The translations under genes were made by a program, and so were the position numbers. The notes beneath the pieces were generated by a model. The model was not told the origin of the DNA and searched no databases. It saw only the letters and a program-made list of their open reading frames with translations. A DNA stretch of 64,000 nucleotides from Sceloporus undulatus (lineage: Eukaryota > Chordata > Lepidosauria > Squamata > Phrynosomatidae). The stretch covers positions 228,909,864 to 228,973,863 of the forward strand of contig NC_056524.1 in NCBI RefSeq assembly GCF_019175285.1. The letters are read 5' to 3'. Of the stretch, positions 43,868 to 54,235 are shown piece by piece; within the stretch, counting starts at the first letter, position 1; each line of letters opens with the position of its first letter.

Positions 43868-44100
43868 GGCCTGTTACAGACTGCCAAAATAAAGCTGCTT
43901 CGGGTCTCTTTGGAGGTATGCTGTTTAAATGATGCATGCATCCTAAGAATCCGGAAGCTGCGTCAAAGCTGCACTCCGGTGCTTAGGAATGGAGTGTGGC
44001 TTTGGTGCGACCTCCGGATTCTTAGGACCCATGCATCATTTAAATAGCATACCTCCAAAGAGACCTGAAGCAGCTTTAGTTTGGCAGTCTGTAACAGGCC
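43868..44100. mobile_element. Near-perfect palindromic MITE (GGCCTGTTACAGAC ends)
   Basis: 233 bp that fold back almost entirely: arms of about 110 bp with roughly ten mismatches, from GGCCTGTTACAGACTGCC inward through CTCTTTGGAGGTATGCT and TCCTAAGAATCCGGA. ATA flanks both ends (43,865-43,867 and 44,101-44,103). It sits in the octamer tail of a CR1 copy, because GAATCATA text continues on both sides. The termini match the 38-kb MITEs, the interior does not. Confidence 0.92.
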
Positions 44101-44103
44101 ATA

Positions 44104-44170
44104 GAATCATAGAATCATAGTTGGAAGAGACCACAAGGGCCATCCAGTCCAACCCTGTGCCTTTGCACAT
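44104..44170 (-). mobile_element. CR1 LINE 3' terminus
   Basis: The minus strand reads GGGTTGGACTGGATGGCCCT, TGTGGTCTCTTCCAACTATG, then ATTCTATGATTCTAT, the standard CR1 end. It is very short and abuts L1-clade sequence on its right. Confidence 0.92.
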
Positions 44171-44740
44171 TTCCAACCGTCTGATTTTTTATTTTTATAT
44201 ATTGTGGCCAATTTAGTAGGTATAAGATACCATCTATTTTACATCTTATAATAGTTTTCCCTAATTTCAGCACACACTTTGTTTTTTAGTCTCTTGCACC
44301 AAGTTTTTCCACATTGCTCTAAAGGTAAGATCTCATCCAAATCTTGGGCCCTTCTAATCATGGAGGATTTAACATACTCATCGTTCATTTCCATTTTTTT
44401 TTAAAAAAATGATAAAACATAGAAATTTTGGGGTTTTTTTCAGAAAAAACAATGTTGTCAAATTCTTGGGAGGTTGGTTCAATGCCGATAGTTTTAACAT
44501 CTTGCATAAATCTCTCTTTAAATTGATGGTGCAGGAACCAATTAAAACAATATCCTTCTTTAACCAGATCTTCTTGAGATTTTAGGTTCAGATTATTAGA
44601 ACCTTTATCAAAATTTAATACATCTTTGTAGGTAATCCATTTCCCTTTTTTGATTTCATCATTTTTATGAAAGGCCTCATTAACAGAAACCCATAATGGC
44701 AACTCTGAATAGATCAAAGGTCTATTTTTTTTGCCAATTC
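44171..44740 (-). mobile_element. L1-clade LINE ORF2 C-terminal fragment
   Basis: The minus-strand frame at 44,717-44,385 reads LPLWVSVNEAFHK, KKGKWITYKDVLNF, SQEDLVKEGYCFNWFLHHQF and IGIEPTSQEFDNIVFS, the region downstream of the RT in reptile/fish L1 elements. After a shift near an A-run, RAQDLDEILP, CGKTWCKRLK and NRWYLIPTKLATIYKNKKSD follow, which is the L1 RWYLTPxKL box. The end is cut off by the CR1 terminus. Confidence 0.85.
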
Positions 44741-45813
44741 AAGAGCATGCTAAATGTCATTTAGGTTGCAATCTCAACCTTCACAGCATATTTTATTTTG
44801 CAATATTTTGGGCTACTAGTGGCATAATTTACCTGATTCTGATTCTGCAGGCAATGTATATCCTGGGCTATATCTTAATAACCTGAATGACACTCATGAA
44901 GATTCCTGTGGCACAAGTATGAAATGAGGTGTCAGTTGCAATTCAATTAAATTGGCATGGTTCATTTATACTCTAATGATATGAACTAACTTTTCTGTGT
45001 GTTAATTAGGTAAACAATCTGGCCTGAATCATATAATTAGTCCCAACTAAAGCAGACCCACTGCTCTATCAACAAGTGATTCAGTGGATCTATTCTATCT
45101 AGTAAAAAAGGACTGAGGCCACTGATATGCATTTTGACTTAATTGTTTAGGATTCTGGGATTCAGTCTGTCTCCCTCTTTAACCTGCTGTGATTGTGCTC
45201 ACTGTCTCTGCTTCTGATTTCATGTGCCTTGCTTGTGCAGAAACTTGATACACAAAGGGAAATGGGTGATAAGATCAAAAGCGAGAATGAACCTGCTCCT
45301 TCTGGCTTTCAATATTCCTGCATATTGACTGTCTGGAAATAATTGGAATAGAGTTATAATCAAAATTAACTGGATTCTTGTGAGTTATTTGGGCACATGT
45401 TCAAAAGCAGTCTATAGCCTCCAGAGTTACTCTCAAGACATTACCATATTGTTGTAAGAGCTCTCTACTGTTGACTTGTAGTTGAATTAGACACTTCAGC
45501 AGTCCCTGGAATGCTTGAAAGGAAAGAAAAATCACAAAGATCCTATAACGCCCACCTAGCCCAATCCCACCTAATCCCTAACCTAATCCCACCCTCATCT
45601 ATTTTAACAGGCAAAAGCCATGTTGAGTGATGGAGATCCATCACCATGAATATGTAATATTACTCAAAATGGAGGAATTACAGATTCATAAGTCTAGGTT
45701 ACAAATCTTTAACTACAAGGATGCCAGCCAATATTTGTATTTTAAAAGTGTACATATTCAGCTTTCAGATTTAAAATATATTTGCATTTAAAGAAAACTT
45801 GCAAATTCGGCGA
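44741..45813. other. No recognised gene or repeat
   Basis: Unclassified DNA with no frame of interest. Confidence 0.4.
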
Positions 45814-45997
45814 GTTTATCACACTAGGGGGCTGCCCAAGTGAAATAACGTGAAGTTAATCCGAACGCAAAGCAGAGAAAACCAGCAGGTTTGTACTTTC
45901 AGGTTGTTCTGAAAGTAAAACGCTGATGATTTTCTCTGCTTTGTATTCAAATTAACTTTGCATTATTTCACATTAACTGTGGTGCCGTGTGATAAAC
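45814..45997. mobile_element. Short MITE with TTTATCACAC ends
   Basis: 184 bp with terminal inverted repeats of about 70 bp: GTTTATCACACTAGGGGGC at the left and, as reverse complement, GTTTATCACACGGCACCAC at the right. Inner arms share TGAAATAA, AAGTTAAT and GCAAAGCAGAGAAAA-like text. The outermost 11 bases resemble those of the 1.7-kb element at 61.56 kb. Confidence 0.82.
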
Positions 45998-46096
45998 CGG
46001 GCATTTCTGAGCTTTCTCTAATTTAACTCTTGTTTAATTCCTGTTTTCCTGCAGGATCTAGCTAGTGTGGTAAACTGCTATGTTAAATGATGAGTA

Positions 46097-46559
46097 CAGT
46101 CAGCCCTCAGTATCTGCGGGGGATCTGTTTTGGACCTCTCCTGTGGATACCAAAATCTATGGGTGCTCAAGTTCTGTTGTTCCCAGTGGTGATGCATACA
46201 TGTGGCTGCACCACCTTTGGGGACAATGGAACTTTGAGGGGTTCCGAATCCTTTCCTGCCAGGACAGGTGAGCTCTGGAGTGGAGAAAGCTGCTGCTGGT
46301 GCCTTCGTCCCATTTGGCGGCTCTCATCCTGAGGCAGGACAGCTCCCCTCAGCTTCCTCCTGCTCAGCTCAGGATCGAGCAAGTGAATGGGAACAGGACC
46401 TTCATTATTCCTAATGGCAGTGTGACAACATACATGCATTGCCACTGGGGACAACAGGGATAGCCCCTAATGGTGGGGTGGCCACATGCACATGACATCA
46501 TTGGGGCAATGCAGGCTTGCCGTCCGTGGATGCTTGAATCCATGAAGGGCAAGTCAGTG
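46097..46559. mobile_element. Tigger/pogo-like non-autonomous element
   Basis: After TA, the left end CAGTCAGCCCTCAGTATCTG, then CGGGGGATCTGTTTTGGACC is close to Tigger termini. The right end, as reverse complement, includes CATGGATTCAAGCATCCACG. The interior is GC-rich with no transposase frame. Confidence 0.75.
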
Positions 46560-46861
46560 GCCTAAATTAATAGCTCCAGAAATCTTATTTTAAATATATA
46601 ATTGTACTCAAAGTAATAAAGCACATTTCATATAAGAATAAAATGGGAAAATGTGAAACATTTAAAAGACTGGAAATTATTTTATCAAAAAAGAGATTTT
46701 TAAAAACCTATTATGCTTTAACACTTAACAGCATTTCTAATTACAATTATATTTTTAAGGCAATCGGGATATGATATAAAATATTGTATTAAATTGGCCA
46801 AATATTTTCTCATTCGATCCATATGTATACACGCACACACTTGTACGCACACACTCACACA

Positions 46862-47086
46862 CAGTTGTCCCTCCCTTTTTGAGGCCTTGGTATCCGTGGC
46901 CTCACTCTTTGTGGATGGCCAGCAGGGAGGGAACAACATGGCGTGCATGCGTAAGGCACATGCACCGGGCCGCATGCAGGAGCAGATAGCCATTGAAATG
47001 CATGGGACCCCAATATTGATGAGTTTTCAGATTCACGTGTGTGTGTGTGTGTTTTCGGAACGGATCCTCTGTGAATCGGAAGAAGC

Positions 47087-47121
<35 letters not shown>
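46862..47121. mobile_element. MITE flanked by complementary CA and GT microsatellites
   Basis: Ends CAGTTGTCCCTCC and, as reverse complement, CAGTTGCTTCTTCC. A CA-rich run (46,831-46,863) leads into the left end and a (GT)n run (47,091-47,121) leads out of the right end. A further (GT)n is at about 47,036-47,052. Tigger-like text (TGGTATCCGTGG) is near the left end. Confidence 0.6.
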
Positions 47122-47125
<4 letters not shown>

Positions 47126-48229
47126 AAAGGCATATTCTAGCAAATGTGGTCAGTGTTAATCTTGCTTAATAAAATCACCAGGGATCACCTCCTATAACTT
47201 CACTGGTATCTACTTCTATGGTGTGGGAGTGGGTGGGTGATTCAACATCCACCCATCCCTGTGCCAGTCTGGGGGCCAATCTGGTTTAGCACCTGGATCA
47301 GAAAAGCATGGGCTGAGCCTGTGCTTTCCTTGTTCATATGCTTAGCCCTTGAATAGCATAAAATACATATTGGCATAAAAAAGAATAAATATGTAAGATA
47401 AAATTTGACAAAGGTACATAAAATATAAAATGGCATAATATACAATAAACACATAATGTAAAATTTAACAAAGTAGGATAAAATTCAGTGACATAAAATA
47501 CAATAAACACATAAAATTTACATCCAGTAGTAATAATAACAGTAATAAAAATCTGAAAAGTAAGTCACAGAACTCTGCCTAAGCCCAAGGTTTGTACATA
47601 TTCCCCAATCACATATATATCACATGGCTACCTGAATAATACTGTATTTCAATTTTCAGGTCATTGGAATGGAAATCCAGTATATCACCCACAGTTTTAG
47701 AGGTTAGGAAACAGCACTATTGATCTCCCGAAGTCTTGTTGCCAGAAATTATATTAGAAGTTTAATACTTTGTTCAGTTTCATATTAGTAGTGCTGCCAA
47801 GATTGATCTTTCCTGGAAATGAATGAGTCAAAAGTGCTGTACTGCTAGTGTTTTTCAAAGTGATGTTGAGAGAGGAGTTAGCTATATGTGACCCTAATCT
47901 AGACTTGTTGACCTTAGTTAAAAATTTACTTCCACTCTTTGCAGAATCTGCTAAGTAATCACAAGCATAAACCTTTGCAATGTTTTAATTTACCTTCTTG
48001 CTCCTCTAAATGCCCTTTAAAAGGAGGATTGGCATGAAGCAGTAAGGGACTTTGTGGCCGTTATGAATTGCAAATAGTGAATTAATTAATATGAATTAAT
48101 CCTATCTATTGACATAGTGGGTTGTTATTGGGAAAAATGTGCATTTTGCAGAATGTGGAACTTGTAAAAAACGTAGCTATCATATGTATGCTCACATAGG
48201 ACAACCTGATTAACTGTATGGTGGTAATA
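47122..48229. other. No recognised gene or repeat
   Basis: Unclassified AT-rich DNA with short ATAAAATA-like direct repeats at about 47,380-47,520. Confidence 0.4.
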
Positions 48230-48460
48230 CAGTCGGCCCTTCTTATACACAGATTTTTATACACAGATTCAAGCATCCATGGTTTGAAAATGTTCAAAAT
48301 AAGTATAAATTTCAAATATCAAACCTTGATTTTCCATTTTTTTAATAAGGGAAATATTTTGCTATGTCATTATATTTAATGGGACTTGAGGATCCACGGA
48401 TTTTGTTATCCACGGGGGATCTTGGAACCAAACCCCAGTGTATAACAAGGGTCCACTGTC
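48230..48460. mobile_element. Tigger/pogo-like MITE
   Basis: Starts CAGTCGGCCCTTCTTATAC after TA. It contains GATTCAAGCATCCATGGTTT, ATATCAAACCTTGATTTTCC, TTAATGGGACTTGAGGATCC and ends GGGTCCACTG with TA two bases further. This is the least damaged copy of the family in the window. Confidence 0.85.
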
Positions 48461-49431
48461 TATGCCATTCTTAATACAAGCTGGTTAAGTGTAATTCATA
48501 TTAGAGATAGAGTGTTGGAACATAACATGAGGGATTTAATAGGAATATACATAGCATGTGTATTGGTGATACAAGCTGGGTCTGCCTTCTCCAGAATTTC
48601 AAAAATATTCCAAAATCCAAAATTGCCCATGTGCGTGGTTGAGATAATAACACCTTTGTTTTCTGATGGTTCAGTGTACACAAACTTTGTATGATGCACA
48701 AAATTGTTAAGAATATTGTTTATAAAATTACCTTCAGGCTATGTGTATAAGGTGTATAACATAAATGAATTTCATGTTTAGACTTGGGTTTCATCTCCAA
48801 GATATCTCATTAAATTGATGCAAATATTCCAGAATAAATAAATAAATAAATATGAACTAAAAATAAACAAATCTAAAATACTTCTGGTCTCAAGCATTTT
48901 GGATAAGGGAGAGTCAACTTGTAGACTATAGCTGATGTGAAGACAGGCAGCACAAAAGAAGCATGTCTTCCTTATCTCTTCAGCAGCAGAAATTTAGTTA
49001 ATGGGGACAAAAGAGAGGAACTTTTGACTTGCAGCAAAACTCATTCAATAGCTTCCCAAGAGAGATTCATTGCCCCCACCCCACTTTCTACGTTAAATAG
49101 AAAGACTGTTTTATTTCAGCAGACATTTTAGCTAGCATCTTTCTAATGTTTCCAAGACTGATTTTTTAAAAATATACTGTTTGCTTTATTGCTGGCATTA
49201 AAACAATATTTATATACATATATGCTAGTTTTAACTAAAGTAGACCCATTGAATCAACGGGATTTATGTAAATGTTGACTGGTTCAGAAATTGATTCAGT
49301 AGGTCAACTCATGCCACAAAAAAGTTGACTATAAATGTTGAACTTGAAATAAAAACATGTAAAATGAACTGTTATGGCTGCTGCTGAATGCTTTTAAGTT
49401 ATTTTTCATTCATATTGGCCCTAATGTTAAC
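48461..49431. other. No recognised gene or repeat
   Basis: Unclassified DNA. A short (AAAT)n run lies near 48,834-48,851. Confidence 0.4.
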
Positions 49432-49560
49432 CTATCTTGGGGTTTTCTTAGCAAGATTTGTTCACAGGAGGTTTGCTATTGCCTTCCTCTGAGGTTCAGA
49501 GAGAGTGACTTGTCAATGGTCAGTCAATGAGTTTCAGTGACTGAGCAGGGATGAGCAGCA
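49432..49560 (-). mobile_element. Sauria-type SINE fragment, minus strand
   Basis: Reading + text GGGGTTTTCTTAGCAAGATT, GGTTTGCTATTGCCTTCCTC, GTTTCAGTGACTGAGCAGGG gives, on the minus strand, the SINE body CCCTGCTCAGTCACTGAAAC through AGGAAGGCAATAGCAAACC. The head and tail are missing. Confidence 0.82.
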
Positions 49561-50325
49561 GTTGTCTTCAAGATCATGGCATCCGGTTGCACAGTCCTGG
49601 GATGATTGGGGGACAATCGGGGCTGGAGCAATCAGAGGCTTCTCAAAGCCGCCGGTCTGCTTGAGCGTTGAGATGTGCCTTTACAAACTAACTGTGGAGA
49701 GAAGGGAAGGGAGCAATTGACCCACACAGGTAGTGCCCGGGGGAGGGGTGGGTGGGACTGTTTTCCCTCTCAGGAAAGAATTTTGCCCCCCCCCAATGAA
49801 ATTCTCATTAACTCTCCAAATTTATGGCACTGCAGTAACTTAAAATTTCAGTTTACCAATTAAAAATAGAATTTAGGCAATCAAAGAAAAGGAGGCAGTC
49901 AAAATGAGTTGGGGAATGTGAAGACAGAAAAGACAAGAACTCTGAGTGTTTCAAAAGCCACTTGTTATATGACATAGAATTTGACAGTTCAAGGGGAAAA
50001 AAAATCCCAACTGAACATACCCAGCTCCTCCCAAAGTAGCTCTTTCAATTATAGCTTATGCCCTTGAAAGGCAGCTTTCTTCTTTTTACTGGGCAAATCT
50101 CCAAAAGCTCTTATTTTTATGATTAATTTTGAGGGTTAATAAATAAGAATGCAAGTTGATAAGTTATTTGTTGTTTAAAAGATAAAGTATTTATTATTCA
50201 AATTCTTCTTCATCACTTATAACTCTTATAAGAGAGAAGGAAGATATTTATTTGCTTTAGGGATCTTTTTTACCCCACTTTTTCATTAAAGAGCTCATCT
50301 CTCTCTCCTCTTTCGTTCTCAAAAA

Positions 50326-50356
<31 letters not shown>

Positions 50357-50461
50357 AGCTATGCAGTAGATCATAATGTAAGCCTATGCTGCATGGCTGA
50401 CCAGGGATTTGAGCCAGAGAATACTGATACACCATTCTTGTTCATTAATTTGCTCACAAAA
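49561..50461. other. Unclassified DNA with (AAAT)n microsatellite
   Basis: (AAAT)n lies at about 50,322-50,357. No gene is seen. Confidence 0.45.
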
Positions 50462-50805
50462 TTGTTCAATTTCCAGCTTAGCCATGAAACCTATTGGGTG
50501 ACCTTGAGCAAGTCACAGGAAGGCAATGGCAAACCTTCTCTGAACAAATCTTGCTAAGAAACCCCCATACAGGGATCTAAAACACACGACAGAAATAATC
50601 CTGAGAATTGTGGTTTATTGTGGCACCAGAGCTCTCTGATAGAGAAGGTTAAATGTCTCACAAAAGTACAGTTCTCAGAATTCCCTAGCATTGAGCCAGG
50701 TCAGTTGAAGTGCTCTCAAACGGGATTATTTCTTCACTGTGTTTTGGATTAGGGTCACTTTAGAGTTACAACAAGTCAAAATGATGTGAAGGCAAACACT
50801 ATCAC
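50462..50805 (+). mobile_element. Sauria-type SINE interrupted by a MITE
   Basis: The left piece reads TTAGCCATGAAACCTATTGG, GTGACCTTGAGCAAGTCACA, AGGAAGGCAATGGCAAACC. The right piece (about 50,757-50,805) reads TAGGGTCACTTTAGAGTTAC, then GATGTGAAGGCAAACA. A palindromic element lies between them. The tRNA-like head is truncated. Confidence 0.8.
50578..50756. mobile_element. Palindromic MITE (CAGAAATAATCC family) in the SINE
   Basis: Arms run from AAAACACACGACAGAAATAA at the left to a right end whose complement is AAAACACAGTGAAGAAATAA. Both arms carry TCAGAATT/AATTCTCAG and GAGCTCTCTGATAGAG text. One-arm relatives are at 32.45 and 62.07 kb. Superfamily not determined. Confidence 0.82.
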
Positions 50806-50997
50806 CCAAAACACTTGGAGCCCCTTTTGTGTCACATGGGCCGTTCAAAGCACCAAGATCTTCAAATAAATTGCTTTAGTGGCATAGTGGCTTAAAATAT
50901 ATTCACTAGCTTTAAAAAATCAGAAAGTGAGAAGCAGAAGTGGCTTCAGAACTTACTACTTGTAAATTATTCCCTTCACAGTTCTTGGAAGAGCAAG

Positions 50998-51348
50998 GAG
51001 CTTATCCCATGAACAAATAAACCATCTTACCTCTTCTGGCTTGAATTCAGGATCTGGGATGCCCCCAGATGTTATCATACCTAAATCGCTGCCTATCTAC
51101 ACGGGATACTGCCATCTGGATGCATCCTGGGTTGATGCCTCACTCAACCAGCACTTTTTTTTGACGTTGGGGAGCTTTTGACTTCAAAAATTGGCTGGCT
51201 GAGTGAGGCTTTGACCCAGGATGCATCTGGGTGGCAGCATCCCATGTGAATAGGAGGTGATTTCGGTAAGATAACATTTAGGGGCATACCAGATCTTGAA
51301 TTCAAGCCAGAAGAGGTAAACCAGCTTATTTGTTCATGGGATAAGCTC
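50998..51348. mobile_element. Foldback DNA element (GAGCTTAT family), copy 2
   Basis: 351 bp with arms GAGCTTATCCCATGAACAAA / TTTGTTCATGGGATAAGCTC, then inner arms CTTGAATTCAGGATCTGGGA and complement, and TGGATGCATCCTGGGTTGAT and near-complement. It is uninterrupted and serves as the template for reading copy 1 at 15.75 kb. Confidence 0.92.
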
Positions 51349-51545
51349 CTAAAATAATCTTTTAAATGATGAATTGTAAATGTGGATTATTTTAATATGT
51401 GTATACCTTATTTGTCCTTTTAAACTGTGTATTTTAAGTGATGTGTGGTGTCTATTAATTGTTGTTGTTTCCTGCCTCGATCCATGGAGAGAGGCAGGTA
51501 AGAAATCATCACCGTCTTCATTATCATCATCATCTTCTTCTTTTT
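51349..51545 (+). mobile_element. LINE/SINE 3' tail with hairpin and (CAT)n
   Basis: CCTGCCTC and GAGGCAGG pair around GATCCATGGAGA at about 51,470-51,499, followed by TAAGAAAT and a CATCAT/CTT-rich end. Same tail family as 10,285-10,480. It starts exactly where the foldback element ends. Confidence 0.55.
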
Positions 51546-53844
51546 GAACATAGAACATTGTTATATCAGTCATGCTGCCCAGGTGATTCTGGAAATTATA
51601 GTGCAAAAACATAACTTTACCAAAGTGTTAATATAGAAAGAAGAGTCAGTATTCATATTTAGACATGTGATTTTAGACTTATTTTTATGTATTTCTAAAC
51701 CTGATGCTCCTCCAAAAGACTGTAAACTTGATATTATTTTTGGAAGCCTTTGACTTAAGCTTTTGGCTTAAGCTTTTGGCTTAAAATGTAACATTGTAGA
51801 CTGAAATGAGGAAAAGTCTACATTCCACAGAGTATTAACCTTATCTTCTTTTAAAGTTCCAGTTGGAAAGAAGGAACAACACCCAAGTCAGATCTGATGT
51901 TTCAGAGTGAATGAGTGACAATATGATTGTAGTCAAATCCTAATTTACTATTGTTCATGGTCCTCATGGTTCTGTTAAGAAACATAAATGGGACAGCCAT
52001 CATGCTGTAAAAAGAATATGTTTTCTCTCTCGGCCGTGTTTAAAGCTTTAAGCCACCAAATAGATCAAGAGTTTCACATTTCATTGTGTCCAACAGCTGC
52101 TTAAACTGACAGAAGTGACACATAAAATTGTCCTTGATAAGGCTAGTCTGAGCCAAGGTATTAGCAGCCCAACTTCCCCCTTCTTGTTCTTCACCTACAG
52201 CTCTTTTCTAAGTGCTATAGAGCATAGTTAACCATTTTTACCAAGAGATATGTAGGTGCAATAGCTTTTAGGAACCTTGCCTTTTCTTTGAGGGATAAAG
52301 GGGTTCCCTAAGGCTCTTCAAACAACTGTCATTCACCTAATCCTTGTTGTCTTTAAATTATGATAAAATTCCTGCTTGTCACATCACACAGGTCATAATG
52401 AAAGGAGGAGATTAACCTTCTGGAGACTAAGGTCTGCTTGCTACACCTTCAGTCAAATGATAACCACCACAAATCAAAGTGGAAAAATAGACTATATTTT
52501 TAACATACTACATTGAAACCATCACTACACTTAGCTAATACAGCCAGCAGGTCTTTGATCGTCAAGTCAAGTGTGAGCAAGAGAATACCTTGCCAGGTGA
52601 AGCAGGACTTTCTATTTTTTTCACATATTTTCATTAAAGGTATAAACTCACGTGATCCATTTAGTTTTCTTTGATTGACATTAGCATTGTGAATGCATGT
52701 GGCATTACATTGCATCCAAGCATCAAGCTCAATCCTTCTAATGGATGCAACTTTTCTTTCTCTTTATTTCCCCCTTAAAAGTTGCTATTCCTATTTAAGT
52801 TTTTTAAAATCCTTTGGGCTTTTTTTAGATTGACAGTATTACTGCATCATCAGGGAATATGCTCTTTTGTCTTTGTCAAGCCATTAAAGAGAAAACTCTA
52901 ATCAGCCCTGACTAACATTTATGAAATCTAAAAAAGGGAAATTATGGAAACATTCTTTAAAAGATTAAATGAAAGGAATGTCATGGAGGAGTAAAAGAGA
53001 GAAAGATATATCAAAAATGTGTTTGTGTCTAAGACTAAACTTTGAAGAAGTGTTATTTTTTCAAAATGTAGAAATGACATTGGGAAGAAATTTTTGAAAA
53101 TATCCTATCTTGTTCTCACTTCTTTGATGAATGCATTTATACAGCATTGCAGAATTTGTTCATGTTCTTTCAGCAATGACAGACAATTCTTGATGTCACC
53201 ATCATATATAATATAGATATGTTTTAAGAATAAACATGTAAAAATATCCATCCTTACAAGCAACCATTATTCACGTTCATTGTTCATGTGCATTGTTCAT
53301 GTAACTGTCTGGAAGAAAGATCCTCTGCATCATGGTGGGACACTAGGGGTGAAACATCCATTGTAGAAAGCAACTGAAAACAGCTTTCATGTGGGAGTAT
53401 TTCCCCTGTATTATATATACAGGCTGTGCCAATTTCTGCAATAGTCATTTTTCAATACTGTCCAGTGACAAAGTGCACCTATACACTTGTAAAACAGACT
53501 ATACCCATATAAAGAGGATCAATCATATCATGTTAGCTATCATATAGGTAATGCAGTGTGGCAGCCCCCATGGATAGGTTGAACATCAGATGAACAACCA
53601 GCAGATCACTAAAGTGTGTATTGTTGTGCATTGTTGAACATATGAAATGGACTCAGTCTTGTGGTAATGCAGGTGTAACTATATTTTGTAGTTGCTCACT
53701 CTTGGAAAGGGAAGATGTAAATAGAATATCTGCTGCATTGCTTCAATTATTATTGTAATATTTAACACAACATGGAATTGGATGAAAAATACCCATGCAT
53801 GTATCAACTTTTAAGATAACCTTTAAGACAGGAGCTTGGGGCTT
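51546..53844. other. No recognised gene or repeat (about 2.3 kb)
   Basis: Unclassified DNA. A short duplication of TTTTGGCTTAAGC-like text is at about 51,750-51,782. Confidence 0.4.
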
Positions 53845-54235
53845 CTTACCCAGCTAAGGGTGTCCTCTTCCTTGGCTCAGCTTCCTTGGCTCAGCTTTCA
53901 CTTGCTGCACCGTACTCCTAGAACTGCCTCCCAGAACATCTCTGGACTATCTCTTCTCTTGCTCATTTTAAATCTGAATTAAAGACTTTCTTGTTCTCTA
54001 AAGCATTTGGAACTGTATTATAATACTGTATTGTTTTATAGTTTTGTATTTGATTATACATATTAGTTGTTTTTCCAGTTTGTATTTTAACTGCATAACT
54101 TGCTTAATTTTGTATAGTTTATATTTTATGATTTTTAGATTGTGCTCCATTGGCATCTTATATGCTGTTTTGATGATGCCTATAAAGTGCCATGCAAATT
54201 TATCTTGCTATAAAAATAAACAATAATAATAATAT
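53845..54235 (+). mobile_element. L2-clade LINE 3' fragment, diverged
   Basis: The translation FSLAAPYS-stop-NCLPEHLWTISSLAHF, then KSELKTFLFSKAFGT aligns with FSLAAPHSWNLLPPQARAITS / KTELKTILFREAFPG of the 40-kb copy. The 3' UTR ends GTGCCATGCAAATTTATCTT, then GCTATAAAAATAAACAATAA. It is older than the 13.5- and 40-kb copies. Confidence 0.85.

Noticed and set aside
44385-44717. Possible host gene exon (110-codon minus-strand frame)
   Set aside because: The sequence matches the L1-clade ORF2 region downstream of the RT and is followed by the L1 RWYLTP-like box in another frame, so it is a LINE relic.
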